This document shows positions 6,968-14,016 of a stretch of DNA of 14,016 nucleotides, piece by piece. How positions within the stretch are numbered: position 1 is the stretch's first letter; every line of letters begins with the position of its first letter. Source of the stretch: Pseudomonadota bacterium (GTDB taxonomy: Bacteria > Pseudomonadota > Gammaproteobacteria > Steroidobacterales > Rariloculaceae). The notes below the pieces were generated by a model. It saw nothing but the letters and a program-made list of their open reading frames with translations. It had not been told where the DNA came from and made no database searches. The stretch covers positions 1 to 14,016 of the forward strand of contig VYEH01000041.1 in the NCBI GenBank assembly GCA_009843005.1. Reading direction: 5' to 3'. A program made the position numbers and the translations under genes.

Positions 6968-9900
6968 CTATCTGAGAATCATCGTACGGATGTCTCCGTC
7001 GGCCGACATCACGTTGAGTTCGCCATCGTGGGCCTCCCGGTCCGTGTTCACCAGCACCACTTCGGTGGCATGGCCCTGCCCGTTGCGAAAGATTGGGTAC
7101 ACAAGTTCACCGGCGGCCTCCGCCGGCGTCGCCTGCAGGGGCATGTCGGCCACGATCATTTCATCGTTGATGGTCACGGTGGTCTCCTGCAGGCTCGCCG
7201 TCACCGCCGTATCGGAAAACACCCTGAGGGTGCCGCGAATGGGGCTGCTGCCGAAGACCTCCTCCAGCGACAGCATCGCGCGCTCACCCAAGGGCACGGT
7301 ACGCTCATACCTGGCCGCTGATTGACCGTCGATGTCGAACAGCTCGAGATAAAGCGTCGCGTGCACCAGGCCTTCGTTGACGACGTGCAGTTCGGCGTCG
7401 ATGTCCCCGTGATGCAGGACATCCGGATAGGTATCCACCGGCGCCCAGAACAGCGTGCCTTCCTGGTGGGAAGTGACGGTGTGCGCGCTGCGTACGCTGC
7501 CATCGCGCCGCGACGAGGTCACCACCGCGAATGCCGCCGGCGCCTCGCTGTCGGTGGCAGTGACCATGCCGCGCCCCGTCAGCAGCGGCTCCGCCGTGGA
7601 GGGCGACTCGTGGATGAACACGCCCCCGGCCTCGATCTGGTACGGCACAGGTGCGCGGCCGGTGACGGAAAGTTCGCCCCGAACCGTGCTGTCGCTGAAA
7701 TTCATCAGCACGTAGTCCAAATGCTGTCCTGCGCCCGTGGTCAGCACCGGCAGCACCCTGCGCTGAGACATCAGTCCGGATGAGGCGGCCCCTTCGCTCA
7801 CATGCGGCGCCGGAGTCAGCATCGTGTCGCCGCGGCCGTTGGGGATCTCAATCAGGCCGCTCATGTTCAGGGGCTGATCTGATTCGACCCGCAGCAGGCC
7901 ACGTTGGGACCCTGCACCTGCGTCGAACAAATCGGAGAGCCTTGCGTAGATTTGTCCGCCGGCGACGAGATTCCGGGATTCCTCCACAATGTCGCCGTTC
8001 AGACCCTCGAATTCGAGACGGACGCTCGCCGTTGTACCGCTGCTGTTGACCAGGGAAATCAATGCGTCGCGGCCATCGCGGGAATCGACGTAGAACAGCG
8101 CCGCATCCGCCGGCGCTGCTGCCGGCAACATCGCCGCGGAAATCAGCTCCCGGCTCTCGCGCTCACTCTGACCGTGCATGACCGCGCGCGTCACCAGGTG
8201 AGTACTCACAGCGGCGATCCGGGCCGGCGTATTCAGGTTCGCCCTGGCGTATCCCGACTCCAACGGCTGCGGGCCGGTGGAAAGCCGGGCATCCAGAGAC
8301 GCGTAGCGCAGGTTGGACCGCGCCGGCAGATCCACGCGATAACTCTCCCGCGGCAAAGTGAACACGGTCATCCGTCCGTTCAGTCCCTCACTCTGGAACA
8401 GACGCTGGTCCGCGGCATCGAAATAGCTGCCGCGGGGATCGTACAGGCGGTCTGCATGATGGCGCGGATCGCCGGGTCCCGACCGTGCGGCATCGAAGTC
8501 GATCTCGCCGATCACCGACATGGCCTCGGGCAGATTCCCGAGGCGATCCGGATGGGCGTCGAAGACCAGTACCCGCTGGTTGCCCTTGTCGGTGAGGTAG
8601 AGGCGATCATTGACCGTGTCATAGGAGATGCCGTCCGGCTGGCGAATCCTGCGGCTGGAGATTCCGGCCTCGTCGCTGGTGAAGTCGGACTGGCCGATCA
8701 CCAGGGACGCCGCCTGGCCGCTGCTCAACTGCCCCGGCCTCGCGTCGAACGCGAGCACGCGGTTCTGGAACGGCACCTCCACGAACAACCGCTGGTGGTT
8801 CTCGTCGAATACCAGGTCACCCGGCAGGTTCCAGCGTGTCGCCGAAAGCCCGATCTCGGTGGATGTGAAGTCGTCCTGGCCCAGCACGACGATGGCGTCC
8901 GAGCCATTGTGGATCCGGTCGGGATGCACGTCGAAGACCAATACACGGTGATTGCTGCCGTCGGTGACGAACAGCTGCTGGTTGACCTCGTCCATGGACA
9001 GTTCCGCCGACCGGCCCCCCGAGGGACCGATGCCGTGGCCGTCGCGGCTGCCGAAGGAGATTCGGTTGCGCGCCGCCATGGGTTCATAGGACTCGAAGTC
9101 CCTCTGACCCAGCACGTAGGAGGCCGGCATGCCGCTCTCGACCTGCCCCGGCGTCATGTCGTAGACCAGCACGCGATTGTTCCACGAGTCGGCCACGAAC
9201 AGGCGCTTGTGGGATTCGTCGTATTCCACCGCCAGGGGCAGCTTGATGGTGCTCGCATCCCGTCCGGGCAGCAGCACCGCGCTGGCGGGATCCTCCTGGC
9301 CGAAGACCCAGGTGGCGCCGCGCTCGAGCAGGCGGTTCATGCGGTCGAGCTCGAAGATCATCACCCGGTGACTGTAGTTGTCGCTCATGATGAGCCGGTG
9401 ATCCACTGTGTCCACGGTCACGTCCCGGCCCTGGGTCCAGCCCCTCGGCGTGATGCGGGCATTGGCCGAGCGCGCCAGGAAGTCCATTTCGCCTTCCGGG
9501 TTGATGTGGCCGATCTGGCTGATCATCGGCGTCAGAGTCTGCTGCATCCGCTGCGGGTGGATGTCGAAAATGTTGATCCGGTTCCCGGCGGGATAGCCGT
9601 CGGGCACGTAGGCCAGTTGACGGTCCGTGTCCACAACCACACGGGTCATGGTCAGGCGCGTCTGCGACACGGCCGGGTCGGTGGTCTCGAAGTCCGGCTG
9701 ACCGAGCACCGCAACGGCGTCGGGATTGGAGGCGCCTTCCAGGTTGGCCGGAGAGACATCAAACATCATCACCCGATTTTTAGTGAAGGAGCCCACAAGC
9801 AGGCGATCGAATTGATGGTCCAGCGAGATGGGCCCGTAGCTGATCTTGCGCAGGTCCTCGTTGGGCTCGTTGGTGTCGAAGGTTGGCTGGCCGATCATCG

Positions 9901-10786
9901 CGAACGCCTCAAACCCGCTCACCTGGTCAAGGCTCCGGTCGCTGACGTCAAAGACCATCACCCGGTTGCTGTCCATCACGAACAGGTTCTGCCGCCGCGG
10001 GTCGTACGCCAGTCCGCCGGGGCGTGGCAGGCCGCGCGTGCCGGTGGCGGGCTCGGTGGAGTAGAAATCCGGCTGGCCTATCTCCGCGATGGCATCGTCG
10101 CCCGTCTGCATGCGCCGGGGGTCGATGTCCCAGACCAGTACCCGAGCGTTGCGCCCGTCGGCGAAGAACAGCAACTGGCGCTCCTCATCCACCAGCAGCG
10201 TTCCGGAGCCGCCGATCCTGTCGGGCCCCACCCCCACGAACCAGTCGCCTTCCTCCGGATTTCCCAGGGTCGCAATGGTGTGCGGCAGCTCGTTGCGTTC
10301 CAGGTCCGCCAGCGACTCGGGGTCGAGGTCGAAGACCATGATCCGCGCGCCCCGCTGCGTCTGAAGGTCCGAACTGTCGGAGACGAACAAGCGCTGGTGC
10401 ACCGAATCGAACGACGATTGGCCGGGGAAATTGGTTTCGTCGGTGCCAAGGGGTGCGTGGGCAAAGCCCCGCCCGATCAGAGGCCGGCCCACGCTGAGGT
10501 CGGCGTGGGTTCGCGCAGCGAGCCCGTCTTCATCCAGTTGCCAAACGTCGTAGCGGCTGTTTCCCGGCGCCGCGACCATCAGTCGATTGTTGGCCTTGTC
10601 CAAGGCCACCGTGCTGGGTCACCAGATGCCGTGGGATGTACTCCCGCCGTTGGCAACGCCACCTACGAACGTCGGGTTGTAGGCAAGATCGTCGGCCCCC
10701 AGCGTATCGCTGGCCGGAATGCCGGCAAACTGGGCTTGTGCGGCGGCGGACAGGGTCGCCAAGGACGCGAAGGCAAGCAAGCGCAT
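6968..10786 (-). CDS. Candidate selenoprotein: secreted twelve-bladed NHL-like beta-propeller, unit 2 (internal UGA at codon 56)
   Basis: Read through TGA 10621-10619, the gene encodes 1272 residues. Two ATGs lie in frame at 10792 and 10786; the second is preferred because GGGGGT stands 6 nt before it, against none before the first. The signal peptide MRLLAFASLATLSAAAQA is probably cleaved before QFAG by signal peptidase I; there is no lipobox, unlike unit 3. The segment ASDTLGADDLAYNPTF...SHGIW then runs into the TGA and PSTVALDKANNRLM starts blade 1. Blade motifs continue as in unit 3, for example HQRLFVSD, RQLLFFAD, HKRLFVADSWNNRVLVYDM and QQLFVTDGSNHRVLVFDVHPDR. The C-terminal beta-rich part runs from about residue 815 (RVDLPARSNLRYASLDA) to the end ILR, followed by TAG. 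No Cys follows the TGA. Proteins and synonymous codons have diverged from unit 3, so the shared TGA is old. Function unknown. Confidence 0.85.
10591..10608 (-). promoter_or_regulatory. bSECIS-like hairpin after the in-frame UGA of unit 2
   Basis: The same 18-nt perfect hairpin as in unit 3 (7-bp stem, GGAC loop) starts 10 nt after this TGA. The 10 nt between differ in the two units (CCCAGCACGG here, CCCGGCAGCG there), but the hairpin and its distance do not. Codons in the stem encode VALDKAN; use of TTG for Leu opposite AAG preserves the pairing. Confidence 0.75.
10619..10621 (-). other. In-frame UGA, candidate selenocysteine codon (residue 56, unit 2)
   Basis: The codon order is GGC ATC TGG TGA CCC AGC ACG GTG. 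It sits at the alignment position of the unit 3 TGA: Trp before it, Pro after it, and the same 77-nt distance to the upstream hairpin. The downstream frame holds 1216 sense codons before the TAG at 6968. Confidence 0.8.
10699..10713 (-). other. Conserved upstream hairpin in the 5' coding region of unit 2
   Basis: The same CCAGCG-ATA-CGCTGG hairpin as in unit 3, at the same 77-nt distance before the TGA and inside the identical 32-nt tract. Confidence 0.5.
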
Positions 10787-10841
10787 CGTCATACCCCCGT
10801 TACTATCACTTGTGTCTGCTGGAGCCAGTGGATCTTGTAAC

Positions 10842-10888
10842 GCTCGTTCTCAATCCCCCGCACGTTCTCAATCGAACGTGCTTGTCAA
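10842..10888 (-). promoter_or_regulatory. Putative control region of unit 2: inverted and direct repeats beside a TTGACA box
   Basis: The 191-nt gap between units 1 and 2 holds a perfect inverted repeat, GCACGTTC-TCAATC-GAACGTGC on the plus strand (10860-10881). The left arm and loop recur as a 14-bp direct repeat with one mismatch, 18 nt away (10842-10855 and 10860-10873). A consensus TTGACA on the minus strand (10888-10883) abuts the palindrome, so a bound repressor could block it. No convincing -10 box is found 16-18 nt on, so the promoter itself is uncertain. The rest of the gap shows nothing recognisable. Confidence 0.4.
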
Positions 10889-10983
10889 GTATGGACCAAC
10901 ATCCCGCACAGGACAATTGCCCCGGATGACCGGTCCCGACGACACCGGAACGCGCTGTTGTGTGCCAGCCGACGCGCCGGACG

Positions 10984-13900
10984 CTACCTGAGGATCGTCG
11001 TCTGCACCTCCCCGCTGGCGTCACGCACCCGCAACGATCCGGCGTGTGAGCCTTGCCCGGTATTCACTACAAGTATCTCGGTGGATGCACCTTCTCCATT
11101 CGCGTAGAACGGAAAGATGACCCTGTTCGAGGGCGATTCCGGCGTGGGCTGCAGTGGAATGTCGGTGACGATGGTGTCGCCGACCACGTTGACGAGCTGC
11201 CTCTGCAGCGCGGCGGCCACCTGGACGTCGGCAAATACGCGCAGCGATCCCCGCAGCGGCGTCACCCCCAACGCGTCTTCCAGAGACAACTGCACGCGCC
11301 GGCCCAAGGGTACGATGCGCTCCAGTTTGGCGGTGGAGTTGCCGTCAAGATCGAATAACTCAAGGTAGACCGTCGCGGGCACGCGGCCCTCGTTTACCAG
11401 GCTCAATTCGATGTCGATATCGCCGTGACGGAGAATGCCCGGATAGGTTTCCACAGGCGCCCAGAACAATGTGCCCTCCTGGTGCGATGGCACCAGGTGA
11501 ATGCTGCTGATCCGCTGCTCCCGTGTTTCGGACATCACCACGGCAAATGCCGACGGCGCTTCTCCCCGGGTGGCCCGGACGATTCCGAATCCCCTCGCCA
11601 GCGGCCGCGTGTCGCCGCCGGTTTCACTCACGAAGGCTCCGGCCGGCGGGACGCTGTAGGGAATCGACTGACCGTCGATTTCCAGCGTGCCCTCGACCCC
11701 TTCGTCCGAATCATTCAACAGCACGTAAGCGATGCGTTGGCCGGCACCCGTGGTCACCGCGGGCAGGACGCGTCGCTCGGACAGGAGCGCATTGGCCTCC
11801 GCCCGCGGGGCGGGCGCCAGCAGGGTCCCGCCGTCACCGTTGTCCACCAGCAGGATTCCGCCCACCGAGACCGGTTCGTTCGACATCACCCGCAGCGCGC
11901 CCTGCTCCGCACCCAGGTCCGGGAACAGCTCCGCCACGCCTATGTCGAGCTTCTCGGTCGGCTCGATGGTCCTGCGTTCGGAGAGCGACTGCCCGGTCGT
12001 GGTGAGCAACCGGAAATCGACCGCCACCGCCGATGGGTTGCCGTTGACGACGGAAAGCGCCAGCCAGCGCCCCGGCCGGTTGTCGAAGTAAAGCAGCGCC
12101 GACTCGCTGGCCTCTGGCGCGGCCAGCATGGCTTCGGCCTCCAGCACGCGGCTCTGGCGCTCGCTGTCCGGGTCCATGATCGCCCGCGTAGACAGGTGGG
12201 AGCTGACCCCGGTGACGGGTGCCGGTTCGGAAAGCTCCACCTCGGAGTAGCCCGTGGTCAACGGTTCCGCCCCGGTGGACAATTGCGCGTCCAGCGTCTG
12301 GTAGCCCAGTCTCGACCGGGCCGGCAGGTCCACCCGGTAGTCTTCCCGGGGCATGGTGAATACGGACAACCGCCCGTTCAGGCCCTCGCTCTGAAAGAGC
12401 CGCCTGTCCACGGAGTCGAAGTGACTGCCGCGGGGATCGTGAAGCCTGTCCTGAAAATTGCGCGGGTCTCCGGGCCCCATCTCGACCCGGTCGAAGGTCG
12501 TGTTACCGATCACCGCTCTTGCCTCGGGCAGGTTGTCGGTTCGGTCGGGCGGCACGTCATAGACCAGAACCCGGTGGTTGTACTTGTCGGTGACAAAGAG
12601 CTGATGGTTGGCGTCGTCGTAGGAGAGCCCGTCGGTTTGCCTGAAGCGGCTTGCCGAGAGCCCCGGCTCGGCGCTGGTGAAGTCGGGCTGGCCGATGACG
12701 AAGGAGGCCGCCTGACCGCTGCTCAGCCGATCCGGGTGCACATCGAATGCCAGTACACGATGCTGCCACGCCACGCCCACGAACAGCCGCTGGTTTTCTT
12801 CATCGAGCACCAGGTCGCCGGGCAGCTCCCAGCGGGTGGCGGAGGTCCCGGTCTCCCTGGAGGTGAAGTCATCCTGTCCGAGTACCGCCATGGCCTCAGC
12901 GCCATTGGCAATTCGATCGGGATGCACGTCGAATACCAGCACCCGGTGGTTGCCGCCATCGGTGACGAACAGACGCTGGTTACGCTCGTCCATGGCCAGT
13001 TCCGCGGCTCGCGCTTCTGTGGTGTAGATGCCCCGCCCTGCCCTGGACCCGAAGTAGATTCGGTCGCGTGCCGCACGGGGATCGTAGGACTCGAAATCCG
13101 GCGGACCCAGTACGTACGACGCCTCCATGCCGCTTTCCACCTGCCCGGGCGTCATGTCAAACACCAGCACCCGGTCGCTCCACGTATCGGCAACGAACAG
13201 GCGCTTGTGAGACTCGTCGTACTCCGCGGCCAGCGGCAGCTTCACCGTGGTCGCGTTGCGCTCGTCGCGCAGCAGGCTGGTCTCACCGTCCGGCTGGCCG
13301 AGGACCCAGCGCGCACCCCGCTCCAGAATGCGGTTCATGCGGTCGAGTTGGAAGATCATGACCCGGTGGCCGTAGTTGTCGCTGACGAACAGCCGGTGAT
13401 CCACGGAATCCAGCGAAATGTCGCGGGCCTGGGTCCAGTACCTCGGCGAGGTGCGGTCGTTGGCGGAACGCGATTCGAAGTCGGGTTCGCCCTCCGGGTT
13501 GATGTGGCCGATCTGGTCCAGCAAGGGCTGGGACGTGGGCTGCAACCGGTCCGGATGGATGTCGAAGATGTTGATGCGGTTTCCGGCGGGGTACCCGTCG
13601 GGTACATAGGCAAGCTGGCGCTCCACGTCCACGGTGATGCGGGGCATGGTCAGGCGCGTCTGCGATACCACGGGCTCAGTGGACTCGAAGTCGGGCTGTC
13701 CCAGCACGGCAATGGCGTCCGGATTCAGAGCGCCGTTCAGGATCTCGGGATTCACATCGATGATCACCATCCGGTTGCCGAAGGCTTCGCCGACGAACAG
13801 CCGGTCATGCTCGTAGTCCAGCGACATGGGTCCCACGCCGATTTTGCTCAGCTCCGTTCGCGGCACGCTGGACACGAAGTCTTCCTGACCGATGACGGCA

Positions 13901-14016
13901 AACGCCTCGAGGCTGGTGGCCAGGTTTTCCGGGCTGGCGTCGAAGACCAGCACGCGGTGATTGCCGCCGTCCATGACGAACAGGTGCTGCTCATCGGGAT
14001 CGTAGGCGATGGAACC
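10984..14016 (-). CDS. Secreted NHL-like beta-propeller protein, unit 1 (N-terminus outside window)
   Basis: The frame is open from the right edge to TAG 10986-10984, giving 1010 residues. The first residues, GSIAYDPDEQHLFVMD, align with unit 3 near residue 257, so about 256 N-terminal residues (signal peptide, the position of the UGA, and about three blades) lie past the edge. Visible blades include HLFVMDGGNHRVLVFD, DRLFVGEAFGNRMVIIDV, HRLFVSDNYGHRVMIF, KRLFVADTWSDRVLVFD, QRLFVTDGGNHRVLVFD and QRLFVGVAWQHRVLAFD. The C-terminal beta-rich part is the same as in the other units (RRVLPAVTTGAGQRIAYVLLN; HGDIDIELSLVNEGRVPAT; FPFYANGEGASTEILVVNTG). No Cys is seen in the visible part and there is no in-frame TGA there. 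The first Met at 13974 is not a start; coding continues upstream of it. Confidence 0.88.
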   Translation of the reverse strand, partial: GSIAYDPDEQHLFVMDGGNHRVLVFDASPENLATSLEAFAVIGQEDFVSSVPRTELSKIGVGPMSLDYEHDRLFVGEAFGNRMVIIDVNPEILNGALNPDAIAVLGQPDFESTEPVVSQTRLTMPRITVDVERQLAYVPDGYPAGNRINIFDIHPDRLQPTSQPLLDQIGHINPEGEPDFESRSANDRTSPRYWTQARDISLDSVDHRLFVSDNYGHRVMIFQLDRMNRILERGARWVLGQPDGETSLLRDERNATTVKLPLAAEYDESHKRLFVADTWSDRVLVFDMTPGQVESGMEASYVLGPPDFESYDPRAARDRIYFGSRAGRGIYTTEARAAELAMDERNQRLFVTDGGNHRVLVFDVHPDRIANGAEAMAVLGQDDFTSRETGTSATRWELPGDLVLDEENQRLFVGVAWQHRVLAFDVHPDRLSSGQAASFVIGQPDFTSAEPGLSASRFRQTDGLSYDDANHQLFVTDKYNHRVLVYDVPPDRTDNLPEARAVIGNTTFDRVEMGPGDPRNFQDRLHDPRGSHFDSVDRRLFQSEGLNGRLSVFTMPREDYRVDLPARSRLGYQTLDAQLSTGAEPLTTGYSEVELSEPAPVTGVSSHLSTRAIMDPDSERQSRVLEAEAMLAAPEASESALLYFDNRPGRWLALSVVNGNPSAVAVDFRLLTTTGQSLSERRTIEPTEKLDIGVAELFPDLGAEQGALRVMSNEPVSVGGILLVDNGDGGTLLAPAPRAEANALLSERRVLPAVTTGAGQRIAYVLLNDSDEGVEGTLEIDGQSIPYSVPPAGAFVSETGGDTRPLARGFGIVRATRGEAPSAFAVVMSETREQRISSIHLVPSHQEGTLFWAPVETYPGILRHGDIDIELSLVNEGRVPATVYLELFDLDGNSTAKLERIVPLGRRVQLSLEDALGVTPLRGSLRVFADVQVAAALQRQLVNVVGDTIVTDIPLQPTPESPSNRVIFPFYANGEGASTEILVVNTGQGSHAGSLRVRDASGEVQTTILR

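Larger units (their letters stand above)
3081..14016 (-). repeat. Tandem array of three large propeller genes
   Basis: Three co-oriented paralogous units of about 3.8 kb follow one another on the minus strand: 10984 to past 14016, 6968-10786 and 3081-6878. They share the whole domain order and end alike (ILR, ILR, VLR, each then TAG). Units 1 and 3 look most alike, for example near-identical proteins in the GRVPATVYLELFDLDGNSTA segment, yet their DNA differs at many third positions. This indicates old duplications under protein-level selection. Confidence 0.9.

Noticed and set aside
6708..10621. Both genes as pseudogenes inactivated by a nonsense codon
   Set aside because: The same stop at the same place in two diverged copies, with about 1210 intact codons after it in each and no other lesion, does not look like decay.
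6708..10621. Alternative genetic code reading TGA as Trp or Gly
   Set aside because: frmA and the two genes after it end in TGA, and Trp is written TGG throughout, including the codon just before each TGA.
7904..10840. 978-codon open frame on the plus strand opposite unit 2
   Set aside because: It is antisense to a clearly conserved protein. High GC at third positions suppresses stops on the opposite strand, and its translation is rich in Arg, His and Gly with no domain.

Overview
The window is high-GC, densely coded bacterial DNA. A glutathione-dependent formaldehyde dehydrogenase and Sec-type signal peptides on the other genes point to a proteobacterium, probably an uncultured gammaproteobacterium. 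The sequence does not settle the taxon. TGA is an ordinary stop for three genes here (frmA and the next two), so the standard code applies.

Layout. The left part (2-3057) is on the + strand: the 3' tail of an unrecognised gene, then frmA/adhC (192-1301), then three secreted-protein genes: a 132-aa unknown protein (1368-1766), a DUF6152 protein (1782-2186) and a 265-aa unknown protein (2260-3057). From 3081 to the right edge the - strand carries three tandem paralogues of a very large secreted beta-propeller protein (about 1270 aa, twelve NHL-like blades plus a C-terminal beta-rich part). In transcription order they are unit 1 (10984 to beyond 14016, 5' end outside the window), unit 2 (6968-10786) and unit 3 (3081-6878). 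Units 3 and the 265-aa gene converge with a 23-nt gap.

Main discovery. In both complete paralogues the signal peptide and the lead-in to the first blade are separated from the remaining ~1210 codons by a single in-frame TGA at the same alignment position, in the context Trp-TGA-Pro. About 1210 codons after each TGA stay open. In both copies, exactly 10 nt after the TGA, lies the same perfect 7-bp hairpin with a GGAC tetraloop; the loop begins 17 nt after the TGA. This is the geometry and loop type of a bacterial SECIS element (E. coli fdhF has UGA-C, then a GGUC loop 18 nt on). The 23-nt tract holding the hairpin is identical in the two genes, although nearby synonymous sites differ. The mature proteins otherwise contain no cysteine. 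I interpret unit 2 and unit 3 as candidate members of an undescribed selenoprotein family: secreted twelve-bladed propellers with one selenocysteine at the entrance to blade 1. The 5' end of unit 1 should carry the same signal about 600 nt past the right edge. No selA, selB, selC or selD is in the window, so decoding capacity is untested. A start-codon-only annotation would call these genes from GTG codons 12 nt after the TGA and would lose their signal peptides.
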